Shown in pieces: positions 35,401 to 47,040 of a DNA stretch of 64,000 bases. Source of the stretch: Gnetum montanum (Eukaryota > Streptophyta > Gnetopsida > Gnetales > Gnetaceae); the NCBI GenBank assembly GCA_015680685.1, contig MNCI01003467.1, positions 843,984 through 907,983 of the forward strand. The letters run 5' to 3'. The notes beneath the pieces are model-generated. The model did no database searches. It was not told where the DNA came from and saw nothing but the letters and a program-made list of their open reading frames with translations. Numbering within the stretch: position 1 is the stretch's first letter; every line of letters starts with the position of its first letter. Position numbers and translations under genes: made by a program.

Positions 35401-36399
35401 TTTATTTCCTTCAAAATTCACTTCAAAAACAAAGAGTAGACATGAAAATCAAGATATAATGTTAATGAATTATAGAAATTAAAGCTAGAATAATTATGAT
35501 CAAAATAAATATAAAATTTTGAGAATAATCAAAACTAGAGTATATATTTTTTATTTTTATTATTTTTATAAATATAATATTAAATTTTAATCTTGGTTAA
35601 ATAATAAATTCTAAGTTTTGATCTATGATAAAAAAAAGCATCATGACCATGGTTGCTTCATTCAGTGGAGTGAAGAACTCTAGACCTTTGTGAGGGCAAG
35701 ATGGTGGGGGCTTAAGTGCTTGGGGCTGATTAGGACATTAATGTAGAATGACTTGGAGGTTAGGCATGTGTACAAAGGCTAAAAGGAGAAGAAGAATGCA
35801 AAGGAATACATATTTGAAGGAAAAAAAAAGTTAAAAGCACCTATGCAAGATTTCAATATTAGTGGATCTAGGGTTGCAAACACCCTGCAGTGGTTTTTTA
35901 TGGAGGTAGTTGTAGGTAGTGTAGTTACATAGAATAGAAAGTCAAAGGATCTCCTTGAGGAGGAAGTGGTACAATAAGTATGGGCAGATTTAAGGCATTA
36001 GAGAAGAAAGATGTGTTCTTCAGCATAATCTTGGATTGAATCCCTTAAGAATATGTTACAAACTAATGGGATTTTTTTTTGAATTGGGTTCCAATACTTG
36101 AGCACATTACTCAATGTACACACAAGTTGTGACCTTGGTATGTCCTTAAGATAATGCCTATGATGGGGCAACAACACATTATTTTCATTCACTTAAGAGT
36201 AGGCAATGAACATGTTCTTAGTCAAAGGACCATGACCTTTTGAGGAATAACTAGTATTCCTAGAAAAATGATCCCCTAGTATGTCATTATAATAGAATGA
36301 GAAATGCCTAGTTTGGATTTGGCTCCTAGGATTTCCAATGGATCTATGGGGTCGTGAAGTCTTCTTAATTATTGTGAAATTATTTTGAAAGTTGATCAT
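35401..36399. other. AT-rich spacer
   Basis: No gene, element end or RNA was recognised. The base just before 36400 belongs to ATCAT, the likely target site of element B. Confidence 0.4.
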
Positions 36400-37183
36400 T
36401 GATGAGACGCGATATGCAGAAGCCGCGATATCGCATCCCCTGCGATATCGCTTATGCGATATTGCGTTGTCCCCTATGATATCGCGTACACGATATCGAG
36501 TACGCGATATCGCGTTGTCCCCTACGATATCGCATACACGATATCGTGGTCCGTAGCCAAATTTATAAATAAGAGGCCGCACTCCTCTCATTTCCCAATT
36601 CTGGCTAGAAGTAGTGAAGCTCTGGTAGTTTAATCACTCCAAAGTTAGATTAATTTCCCATGTGCCCGCAGTAGGAGTCCTAGAGTGAACGACTCTTTAT
36701 TTGAGGAACATTGTACCTGAACACAAGTTGTGTACGGAAATAAAGACAAACTTGATTGGATAAACCTTGCAGTGCATGGATAGGATTTTCTTTATTATTA
36801 TTTATTGCTTTCCTAGAATGCGGTACGAGTACGACTTGATTACGAGCATCTAAGGATGTGTACGGCTAGTCAAGGAGTCAGCTACTCGTCGCATGCAGTA
36901 TGAGTACGACTTGATTATGAGCATTGTGACTACTTGGTAACCCAGTAGCGTATTCCAGGATCTACGCTTGGTAATCCTAGTGGTAGTCCTAGTGTGTAGG
37001 GCTAGTCAAGGAATCAGCTGCTCATTCCACTTAGGCTAGTTAGGTTCTCTCACCCTTCACTCCTAGAACGTGGGGTAAGTACGACTTGGCTACGAGCACC
37101 TACGGGTGTGTACGGCTAGTCAAGGAATCGGCTGCTTACCACACTTAGGCTAGTTAAGTGCCTTAGTATGACCACTTCGAGCA
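36400..37183 (+). repeat. element B 5' LTR, visible part
   Basis: Starts TGATGAGACGCGATATGC. U3 is an array of GCGATATCGC-type palindromes (36405-36545), then TTTATAAATAAGAGG. The R-U5 region has threefold repetition of a block containing GAGTACGACTTGATTACGAG. The equivalent part of the 3' LTR is 719 bp against 784 bp here, mainly because this copy has more palindrome units. Confidence 0.88.
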
Positions 37184-38104
37184 NNNNNNNNNNNNNNNNN
37201 NNNNNNNNNNNNNNNNNNNNNNNNNNNNNNNNNNNNNNNNNNNNNNNNNNNNNNNNNNNNNNNNNNNNNNNNNNNNNNNNNNNNNNNNNNNNNNNNNNNN
37301 NNNNNNNNNNNNNNNNNNNNNNNNNNNNNNNNNNNNNNNNNNNNNNNNNNNNNNNNNNNNNNNNNNNNNNNNNNNNNNNNNNNNNNNNNNNNNNNNNNNN
37401 NNNNNNNNNNNNNNNNNNNNNNNNNNNNNNNNNNNNNNNNNNNNNNNNNNNNNNNNNNNNNNNNNNNNNNNNNNNNNNNNNNNNNNNNNNNNNNNNNNNN
37501 NNNNNNNNNNNNNNNNNNNNNNNNNNNNNNNNNNNNNNNNNNNNNNNNNNNNNNNNNNNNNNNNNNNNNNNNNNNNNNNNNNNNNNNNNNNNNNNNNNNN
37601 NNNNNNNNNNNNNNNNNNNNNNNNNNNNNNNNNNNNNNNNNNNNNNNNNNNNNNNNNNNNNNNNNNNNNNNNNNNNNNNNNNNNNNNNNNNNNNNNNNNN
37701 NNNNNNNNNNNNNNNNNNNNNNNNNNNNNNNNNNNNNNNNNNNNNNNNNNNNNNNNNNNNNNNNNNNNNNNNNNNNNNNNNNNNNNNNNNNNNNNNNNNN
37801 NNNNNNNNNNNNNNNNNNNNNNNNNNNNNNNNNNNNNNNNNNNNNNNNNNNNNNNNNNNNNNNNNNNNNNNNNNNNNNNNNNNNNNNNNNNNNNNNNNNN
37901 NNNNNNNNNNNNNNNNNNNNNNNNNNNNNNNNNNNNNNNNNNNNNNNNNNNNNNNNNNNNNNNNNNNNNNNNNNNNNNNNNNNNNNNNNNNNNNNNNNNN
38001 NNNNNNNNNNNNNNNNNNNNNNNNNNNNNNNNNNNNNNNNNNNNNNNNNNNNNNNNNNNNNNNNNNNNNNNNNNNNNNNNNNNNNNNNNNNNNNNNNNNN
38101 NNNN
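37184..38104. other. assembly gap of 921 N
   Basis: The gap begins inside the 5' LTR at the base equivalent to 43478 and ends inside gag. The missing LTR end should be about 379 bp. The primer site, leader and gag start of A take about 640 bp, so the gap size agrees with what should be there. Open frames running through the N are artefacts. Confidence 0.95.
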
Positions 38105-38105
38105 G

Positions 38106-39960
38106 CACTTTGATCGTCACAACGATTGGGGCCATAGCAGCCAAAGAGAAGGCAAGAAGCATCGTCATGGGGATGGTTCCCCTTCTTCTTCCCCTTCTTC
38201 ACATCACTCACCCTCTCCTTCCACATCTGGGCATAGCCACCATGAACATAAAGGGGAGGATAAAAGTAAAAAGGATGAAAGACCTCGATGGGAGAGTCGA
38301 GAGAGAGGATAAGGGCAAGGATGTAGGGAGAGTAGGGAACCATGTAGACATCACAGACATCATGATAGAGATGATCATGACAAAACCCTACTCACAACCC
38401 AAAGTATGCTGGATATCACAGAGGCAGTTAGGATTCCCACAAGGCACTTAAAAGATAGTCGAAGCAAGCGTTTGGACATAAATAATATCCCATGTTTTGA
38501 AGGGGGATAAAATGCTAATCCTCAACATCATTTACAGGAATTCCATGATGCCTGTGCCTTGCAAAATATAGATAATAAGTGGAAGAAGCTTAAGTTGTTC
38601 CCAAGGACACTCACTAAAGAAGCAGAGAGCTGGTACTGGTCCTTAGAACCGGAAAGCAGCAGGAGGTGGAGTACGATGCTCAAACTGTTCAACAACAAAT
38701 ATCAAACATACTCTAGAGTGTCCAATTTGCATAAGTAGATCCAGGGCTGGAAACAAGGTGCTTATGAACCCTTGGATGCTGCCATGGCCTGCTACTATAC
38801 ATTGCTACATCATTGCCTAGGCCATGGGTACGCTAAGCGAGATCAACTACGCCACATCGTGGATGGGCTAAGGAATGAAACGAGAAGAACTCTTGAGACT
38901 TATGCCCAAGGGAAAATTTTTCAACTTAGAGCCCATGAAGTTGAAAGTTTTTTGGAACAAGTAGCGCAAGAAGAGGGTGAGCTACATAAGAGGGAAAGTG
39001 CAGAGGAGTAAAACCGCGATCCCTCCCTTCAAAAGAAGGAAGTGAAATTTTGTGATGAAGAGGATGAGTCACTAATTGAAGAGTTGGTGAATCGGAAAAC
39101 TTCGCCGATCCAAAAATTAACAACCGAGGTATCGGCCAAAGTAGATCAAATGTGGGATTCCTTGGACTCAAGAATTAAAATAGTCTTGAAAATTGTAGAA
39201 GAGTCTAAGGTAGAGCAAGGTAGTGACAAAGGAAAGAACAAGAGGAGATACTTAAGCCCTGTACATAACAAGGGTAAGGGAAAAATTCCTATCTCCGATG
39301 AGGCTGTGAATTCTGATACAGACGATGATAGTGGATGTGAAGTTTGCTACTATGACTATCCTAAGGGATGTTACCCAATTATCTCACATATGTAGGAGTC
39401 TGGGGTGTATGTGTTAAATCCAAGACTTAATCAATGGCAAACACCCCGAAGGTTACCTTATCCACAAGGTAATCCAAGGCATTTCCACCAACCCTTAACA
39501 TATTACCCAAGTGGGATACCTCCATAGCCTATTGGACAACATCAGTAGTGGCAATACCCACAGTCATGGGGGATGCCACTGCCAACACATTAGTACCCTT
39601 ACCGACAGCCTGATCCTTATGGATATTATGTGCAGCAACCAATTTCTCCAAGTGACTCTATGGGTCATGCAACCCCCAACCGTCATACCAAGCTCGGGAG
39701 TACTTCAGAAGGACTCCTTATCCTCCAGGAGACACTCCATACCCACACCATCCTCCTAATCCATCCACACCTCTTCCATCTCAAGTAGTTCTCGTAACAC
39801 CTCCTGCTCCAACAATGCAAGGGGAACTTCCTCCTCAACCACAACAACATCACATTGAGAGAGCTGTAAATATCCAACCTGCTGATGGTTTTGACAACTG
39901 TAAAAAGAGAAGACTTTACTTCAGAACCAAAAGCCCAGACAAACTCTCACAACAATAGGT
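38106..39960 (+). pseudogene. element B gag, nearly intact frame
   Basis: Translates in a single frame from the gap to about 39640 with only about five stops in the first 1.3 kb (TAG or TAA). The His/Ser/Arg-rich N-terminal part has HHEHKG; the capsid part has NNIPCFEGG, WYWSLEPESSRRWSTMLK, then HCLGHGYAKRDQLRHIVDG and ETRRTLETYAQGK. A charged linker (39042-39330) and a Cys/His segment (CEVCYYDYPKGCYP, about 39337-39380) follow, then a Pro/Tyr/Gln-rich stretch (YPYRQPDPYGYYVQQP). The product is a structural protein of the particle. It shows the ancestral Gln codons where A has TAG, which makes it a useful reference copy. Confidence 0.85.
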
Positions 39961-40074
39961 GGTTGAGGCAATGTACAATCCTCCACCATCTAACACTTCG
40001 GAGCACCCTTCCGTCCAAAATCAGAGCCTAACGCATATGGTTATGTTAACACATACCGTAACTGACTGGATCAA

Positions 40075-40666
40075 GGTAGGCCACCTTCCCAGGAAACTAA
40101 CTGACCCTAGGAGTTCCTTAATCTATTTATAGATTGTCAGAAATAAACCACATAGGGCTCTTCTTTACTTAGGTTCCAGAGTCAACTTAATTTCACAAAA
40201 GATGTATCATGCCTGAAACCTACCCCAACTTAAGAAGAGCAACATTCAACTAGAGCTGGTAGACCAGTCCATCACCATTCCCTTGGGATTGGTGGAGGAA
40301 ATCATCACCACTATGTGTGGTTGGTCTTACCCAGTTGATTTTCTGGTGATTGATGTGAACAATAACGAAGGGGACTTCCCAATTATAATGGGAAGGGCGT
40401 GGCTTAGTATAGTAGACACATGCCTTAGGATCTGTGATCTTTCTTTGGAAATTTTGAAGCTAAACATATGTGGAAAGATCAAGAAGAGCAGAGTTCCATG
40501 CATCACATACAGTGATTCATCGGGTGATGACATGGAGGAAATGCCTCCATGTAACAGGTGTGCCCAAGAAACTTTGCAACAAAGATGCCTGTATGTAGCA
40601 ACCACACAACTAGTAGTAGACACCCCTTGGTTGACAGCTCCAAGGAGCAGAAAAATGTGCATGTAA
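40075..40666 (+). pseudogene. element B retropepsin-like protease region
   Basis: A protease block like that of A: LGSRVNLIS at about 40165-40200, where the usual catalytic Asp-Ser/Thr-Gly motif is altered, followed by an open stretch (40283-40666) with PVDFLVIDVNNNEGDFPIIMGRAWL and ending in a terminator shortly after RCLYVATTQL. The frame differs from that of gag, so at least one shift lies between 39660 and 40280. The reverse transcriptase that follows in A is absent. Confidence 0.7.
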
Positions 40667-40799
40667 TGAATTGAGGAAACTCATGCTAACAATGAAAGCA
40701 TATATACATTGAAACATGAGCGTCACCAACTTCCACCCTTGAATCTAAGATCATCAATTAGGAGAAGTTGGGCACTTCTTAGAAATTCAAATAGATGCT

Positions 40800-42742
40800 C
40801 ATTATTTCGGATCTCTCCCTTACAACTCAGTCATGGGGGAGATGGCCATCTATGCTGATCATATGGGGCCCTCAGTTCTTTTAAGTTTTTGTTTTACACA
40901 TTTATGTTTTACAATGTTTTTGTTTTACACATTTTTGTTTTACAAAGTTATTTAACTTTTCTAATTTTGTTTTACAACATCGTTACACTTTTTCATTTTT
41001 TGTGTGAGTGTGTGTGTGTATCCACCCTGTAAGTTTGTCGCATAATAAGTGTTCGGACTGATGGTATGAACTATTTTCATATTGATTGCTAATGTTTGGT
41101 TTTTACCTTTAAGTCACAATGTTGATACTAAGATATGTTTCTTTTGATATGGCAGGCAATGAGATCACTTCATCTATCCATCCACCACTTTCTATGGTTT
41201 CTCTTGGCTTGGAAATGTATAGTTTCCTTCTAATAAGAACTTTAACAAATCGGTGACTGGGTATTTCTCAAACTAAGGAAGGACTCAAGGATTGCAAAGG
41301 GTGTGAATTCAAGGGAACTTGATGCTTTTGTGTTGGTCATTCTCTTGGGTGCTTAGATGTTTCTTCTTAATTTTTCTTACCATTTCGATGTTACCCAATT
41401 ATCGGAAGCTGAGACAATAAAAATAATAAGTCTTTGCATGGTGTGGTTCTCACACATAAAAACACAAAACACAAAAAAAAAATGAAGAAAGTGAGAATTC
41501 AAAGCACACTCCTTAGATGAAATAACAAGTGGGCTACAAGCACTGGTTATGGAACCAAAAGTGTTCTCTCTAACTAAGGTCCTTCTCGCTTCCCATTGTT
41601 TCCTTTGTTTCATCAGAATGGTGGTGGCTGTTTGAAGATGCATCCTCGTTATCCAAGTGGATGGTTTAACCGAACGCATTGATGCGACGCCACTGGAAGT
41701 GGTTGGTTTGAGGCCAGAGTTGGAATGAGACTTGTCAAGTCACATTAATCATCAAACCCACAAGGGGCTGTACACCACCTTGTTCTTGAGATTCCATTCT
41801 CTCCTCTCCATCCTTCTCTCCATTGTTCACCTCATTGCCGGTTGTATCATTAGTGTATATATTTTGGTCGATGCATTGTTTTCTTTTCGGTAAATTATTG
41901 TGGTTAAGACTTTAACTCTTGTTCCAAAAGACATTCTTAGAGCCTACGAACTCTTTGAATGTGGGTCTATCAGGGCATTAACGGCATGTGCCTACTTTGG
42001 GGAGGACCCACTGACATTCCTATTTGATGCATTCGTTAACTTCTTTTCCTTAACATTTTGCAATTAATTATTATTTTGTTCATTCCCATCTTGACATCCA
42101 TTTCACTGATGTTTTTAGTTGTTCCTTTTTATCTATCTTTCTTGCTCCTTTCCCTTCTTCATTCTAACGCTACCGGAGGTTCGCGATTAGTTATGGGGCT
42201 ACGGGGCCCACTTTTTCGATTTTCTCCTAGCCCCAAAATTTTTTGATTTTCTTCCTAACCCCAATACCTTCGGTAGTCATCAGCAACATCTTCCCAGGTC
42301 CATATCAGCCATACCACAACCTAGCCAATGGACTTACACCGAAGCAAGATATTAATTACTTAATGATTCAATTACCCTTGCTAATATATGATTGTGTTGT
42401 GTGTGCAGATGGCAATCATACAACAACAAAATGGATCTGGAGCAAACACTTGGAATGGAGCAGTGCTGAAGCAGCTATGCAAGGAGCAAGATCGATGGTG
42501 CACTTATGGATGGACAACGAAAAGCACAATCTTGGCGTTGGTAGCAACAACACTTCTTTCTCTCAATTGCCAACAAAGGCCTGATGTCATTGTAATAAGA
42601 TGTTCACCTTTGTTGTCATGAACACCTGTTTCGTCAAGTCTTGTAATAATGATCCATTCACATGTCATCCCATTAGTTCCATTCCCCTCAATAATTCCAT
42701 ACCTTCCTGATATTATTGTAAGGAACTTGAGGATGAGTTTTC
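40800..42742 (+). other. element B post-pol spacer with internal promoter and extra ORF deleted
   Basis: Starts at the block TCATGGGGGAGATGGCCATC, shared with A after integrase. It keeps the GGCATGTGCCTACTTTGGGG block (41981 on) and GCTACCGGAGG (42170), which in A lies just after the internal promoter. The promoter itself and the long extra ORF are gone. A short frame at 42411-42621 starts at an ATG directly after a good splice acceptor (TGTGTGTGCAG), so a short spliced product is possible but unproven. Confidence 0.55.
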
Positions 42743-42749
42743 ATTCAGT

Positions 42750-42759
42750 CATGGGGGTA
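42750..42759 (+). other. element B polypurine tract
   Basis: CATGGGGGTA directly before the 3' LTR, in the same TTTTCATTCAGTCATGGGGG context as in C. Confidence 0.75.
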
Positions 42760-43857
42760 TGATGAGATGCGATATGCACAAGCTGCGATATCACGGCCGC
42801 CACAATATCGCATCCCCTGCGATAGCACGTACGCGATATCACGGTCTGCTGCCAAATCTATAAATAAGAGGTGGCACTCCCCTCATTTCCGAATTCTGGC
42901 TAGAAGTAGCAAAGCTCTAGTAGTTTGATCACTCCAGAGTTCGATTAATTTCCCATGTGCCCGCAGTTGGAGTCCTAGAGTGAACGACTCTTTATTCGAG
43001 CAACATTGTACCTGAACACAAGTTGTGTACAGCAATAAAGATGAACTTGATTGGATAAACCTTGCAGTGCATGGATAGGATTTTATTTATTATTATTTAT
43101 TGCTTTCCTAGAATGCGGTACGAGTATGACTTGATTACGAGCATCTAAGGATGTGTACGACTAGTCAAGGAATCGGCTGCTCGTCGCATGCAGTATGAGT
43201 ACGACTTGATTACGAGCATTATGACTACTTGGTAACCCAGTAGCGTATTCTAGGATCTATGCTTGGTAATCCCAGTGGTAGTCCTAGTGTGTAGGGCTAG
43301 TCAAGGAATCGGCTGCTCATCGCACTTAGGCTAGTTAGGTTCTCTCACCCTTCACTCCTAGAACGTGGGGTAAGTACGACTTGGCTATGAGCACCTACGG
43401 GTGTGTATGGCTAGTCAAGGAATAGGCTGCTTACCACACTTAGGCTAGTTAAGTGCCTCAGTACGATCACTTCGAGCACGTGCGTTACATGTGGTGATCA
43501 TAATAACGATTAGTGTTTGGTAGCCACAATTGCATCAGTTTAGGGTGTGTATGGTAAGTGGGAACGGATGCTGATGGTAGTTAATTTAGACTTAGGTCCT
43601 TAGTTAGAGTAGTTAGTTCTCTCAACCCTTCATCCTTTAGCATAGGAGATAAACCTGAAAAGATCAAAAAAATCATATACCTCGGACTTACTTAACGATA
43701 CACCATGACAACAACAAGTAAGTCTGGGAAGACAACGAATGATTAACCCCAAGTGTTCCATGGGGCGTTTAGGCATTTAGTCTACGGAGTTTGACCGGAT
43801 CGCACGTGCTATGCTAGTTTCGTATGGTTGAGTGTAGGGGTACCTCGCCACTCATCA
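42760..43857 (+). repeat. element B 3' LTR
   Basis: 1098 bp, TGATGAG to CTCATCA. U3 palindrome array at 42766-42850, CTATAAATAAGAGG box at about 42859-42872, polyadenylation-type AATAAAG near 43036, then the repeated GAGTACGACTTGATTACGAG-type blocks. Nearly identical to the visible 5' LTR outside the U3 array. Confidence 0.9.
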
Positions 43858-44919
43858 ATAATCCTAGATAATCCCACAATAACCACATTACATTTAATTG
43901 ATACTTGACTCTATGTGTACATGTACATGGATACTAAGCTATACTTACATATATGGCTGTAGGATGCACATGGTAGCTTGAAGAAAATGGTGGTTAATGA
44001 GAATTTCCAAAATTGCTATAGGCATTGCATGAATACTAGGCACATCAAATGGTAATGCCCAAAGCACATAGCACCATAGGGTGTAGGACTCAAGGGCTAG
44101 GGTTGAAACAACATCATGCAGAATCTAAATTGCAAGGAACACAATGAAGTGGAGGAGATAAAATAGTATGAGATTGGGTATCAAGCCACTAATAATACTT
44201 TGGAAAATAGTTACTGGGAAGGTGGAGGATTTAGACTTGCTGAATGAATCCACCACTCTAGTATGCCTAGTATACAAGACCTTCATCTAGCACATGTACC
44301 AAGGATAGATACTAGATGTAGGTACAATGGTCCCCCATGTTAGTTAGCCTTGTGTTGATGATAACTATGCATGATTTTTCACAAGGATGAAAAAGGAAGG
44401 GGAGATACTTGGAAGTAGTGTTATAGAGATTGATACTAGAGGTATGATACATAAAAGGATAAGGAAAATAATAGAAGTGGAGATGTTAGGAAAGAAGAGA
44501 AGCAATGATTTAAAATAATCCTATGATGAAAAGACACAAGAATAGGTGCAAAAAAATCTAGTGGGTCATCCCCAAAGATGAAGCAGTGACATTAATAGAT
44601 AAAGAAAGACATAGCAAATGGAATCCAATTCATACTAGTTGGTTTGAGCTTGTAGAAGAAAGAAGAACCATTCAAAGAAAGTAACTAATAGTTTCTACCT
44701 GGAAAAGACTTAGATAAGTTTTTGATTTCATAGATAGAATGGATGTATATATCTTTTTATTTATAGAAAATAAAGAGAAAAACTAGGCATATGAAGAGAA
44801 GCAACAAATGTTGGGTGAAGGAGATACCTCAAGAGAATGGAAGCTCTGGTATGATGATCTTATGAAGATCATCTTTACAAATTAAGCATATTTTTTATAA
44901 ATCAAGTTTCATAATCTAT
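43858..44919. other. spacer, possibly decayed upstream part of the LINE
   Basis: No gene is recognised. The sequence is full of stops in all frames and may include the remains of the first ORF of the LINE that becomes recognisable from about 44920. Confidence 0.35.
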
Positions 44920-45995
44920 ATATGGATGAATATCATGTTGGGAAATGTTTATGTTCCATATATAAATGAAGGAAAACTCAAATTTTATGGAGAAATCTCA
45001 CTATGGAAAATATCATTTATGGTGACTTTAATATGGTTGGAAGCATGGAGGAAAGGAATTTGGACATACTATTAGTGAGTGAGAAGACATTCATTAGGGT
45101 CTTAGAGTAGGACCTAAATTTTATGTTGATGTTGATTCTTAGTGGAAAGTTAATCTGGAGGTAGCTATTCATGGATTGGAAGATCTAAGCATCATGGCTC
45201 GATAGATGCTGGGTATCCCTAGATCTTTTAAGTGAAAGGTATTCTTCATTGATGATGCACTCTTGATATTTCTTAGATCACTACTCCATAATCTTATAGT
45301 GGTAGAATAGTAAACAAGGGATCTACCACTTTAATTTTGAGATTACTTGACTATCAATGAACAAGGTTATTATAAAGATGGATATAACTTAGAAAGAGTA
45401 GATTCAAAGAAGGACATCTCTATAAGAGTATTTGATGAAATTCAGAAACATGATAAAAATATAGAATAACTTGCATAAAATAATCATACACCTTATCAGA
45501 GATTTTGAAGGAGTTGGCTTGTAGCAGTTAGGAAGATTATCTAAGCCCACATTACTAGTTTCCTTAAGCCTAGCTAAACTAGCTACTTTATGTAGAGAAA
45601 GTTTATTGAAGATAATGGTTCCAAGTCATATGACTAAAGAAAGGGAATTAGAACAAATGCTTCTTTCATGTGATGGAATTAATGAGAAGAGCCAAGAAAC
45701 AAAGGGTAATGTTTATTCAAAATCTAAAGTAGGATTTGAAAATTGCCCAAAATTACTTCATGCAACTCTACTCACACATGTAATATGACATTGAGCAACT
45801 AGAGGAACTTTTCAACACACGCATGAGGATGGCTAATTGGGAATAGAGAGATTTTTCAATATTCCATAGTGAGATATTGGAGATCAGCCTACAAACTAGA
45901 GATAATAAAGCTCCATGGCTAGATGGGTGGACCAATAACATTTTTTAGTACTTTTGGTTCAAGACTAATATTTAGATTCTACACATATATGATAT
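44920..45995 (+). pseudogene. decayed LINE: endonuclease and start of reverse transcriptase
   Basis: LGNVYVPYINEGKLKFYGEI (about 44940-45000) followed by IYGDFNMVGSMEERN (about 45005-45055) is the signature of the AP-type endonuclease of plant L1-like LINEs. Further on, EISLQTRDNKAPWLDGWTNN then FWF (about 45880-45960) matches the start of LINE reverse transcriptase (NKAPGPDG-type block). Many stops and shifts. The LINE is cut off at 45995 where an LTR begins; the rest of its reverse transcriptase is not seen. Confidence 0.7.
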
Positions 45996-46877
45996 TGATG
46001 AGACATCAATAAGATAGACTACATTGATGCATGACCATCAATGCAACCCAATTTATGTATCCTTGTCAACATATGGTACAATGCATTGATGTAGATATGT
46101 TGATGTTGATGCTGTTACTACCTATATAAATGTGTGCACTCACATTTATGGTACTTTTTAGTCATAGCCTTAATAGAACTCTTATCATTTATTCCTTCTA
46201 GAGAATATTTTTTCTCTAAGTACCACAATGTGAATCTAAGAGATTGTAAGGAGCTTTATTCAAGTGCCTATGTGCCTAAATACATTGGCATGAATGATAA
46301 TAAAATCAAGATTTTTTATATCCATTGTAGCACTTAGATTAATTTACTATTTTATTTATGCACTTTACTTTCCATTTATGTTCTTAATTAGTTAATATAA
46401 TTAATCATAAACATGTGAGTACAACCACTTTAAGCATAACATATTAACACTTAGTAATTCTAATAGTGGACATATGGTTATCTAGTATTAGCCACTTGGT
46501 AATCCAATAGTATTAATACTAGTTTAGGATGTATATGACAAGTGGGATTGGATACTCCACATTAGGATAGTTAGTTATTAAACTAGTTAATTAGTTAAAT
46601 AATTAATCATTCAACCTTCACTTAATCATTTAGCCATTAGGAGAAAAATGTATCAAAAATACTTATACAATATGCACATCATATGCCTTAATCACAGTTA
46701 ACCATACATACAAATAAAACATAAGTGTAGGTTAAGAAGGCAATGACCTTGCAACTACATGATTTACTACTTAGAAATATTAGTCACTTGGATGGCTAAG
46801 TTTATAGAATTTGAATGAATTGCTAGTGCAAACTTGTGATTTGTATGGTTGGTGTAGGGGATACCTATTACTCATCA
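45996..46877 (+). mobile_element. element E 5' LTR
   Basis: 882 bp, TGATGAG to CTCATCA, inserted in the LINE reverse transcriptase region. U3 has repeated CATTGATG/CATCAATG motifs, a CTATATAAATG box near 46122-46132, and the family R-U5 blocks (CTTAGTAATTCTAATAG, GGTGTAGGGGATACC). No matching 3' LTR was found in the window. Confidence 0.8.
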
Positions 46878-46878
46878 T

Positions 46879-46897
46879 TAACACTGTTGCTAGGGAA
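46879..46897 (+). other. element E primer binding site (tRNA-Asp type)
   Basis: TAACACTGTTGCTAGGGAA matches TGGCGCCGTTGCCGGGGA with C-to-T and G-to-A changes only over the first 18 bases. It shows that this LTR is a 5' LTR. Confidence 0.65.
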
Positions 46898-47040
46898 ATA
46901 GTTTAGCTAAGTAGGAAAAACATTATTAACTAGTGAATTCATACATAAGTGTTGTGAGAAGAACATAATGAAATATATTTCATAATAATAATAATAATAC
47001 TAATATTATCCTTAGGCACACTTACATATATTTTTTAAAT

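Larger units (their letters stand above)
36400..43857 (+). mobile_element. element B: gag-protease-only LTR element (non-autonomous), least decayed
   Basis: 5' LTR from 36400 running into the assembly gap, gag in one frame, a protease-like ORF, then a direct jump to the post-integrase spacer, a short remnant, polypurine tract and 3' LTR (42760-43857). Reverse transcriptase, RNase H, integrase and the downstream extra ORF are missing. The flanks ATCAT (36395-36399) and ATAAT (43858-43862) match at four of five bases. Few gag stops and the CpG-rich LTRs suggest it is younger than A and C. The type resembles the gag-only terminal-repeat elements known in plants. Confidence 0.85.

Noticed and set aside
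37116-38451. Long open frames of 350-427 codons on both strands
   Set aside because: They run through the 921 N and are not real. Only the gag frame from 38106 is supported.
42411-42621. Spliced short gene in element B starting at 42411
   Set aside because: The acceptor is good but no donor or matching upstream exon could be chosen, and A and C have no clear equivalent.
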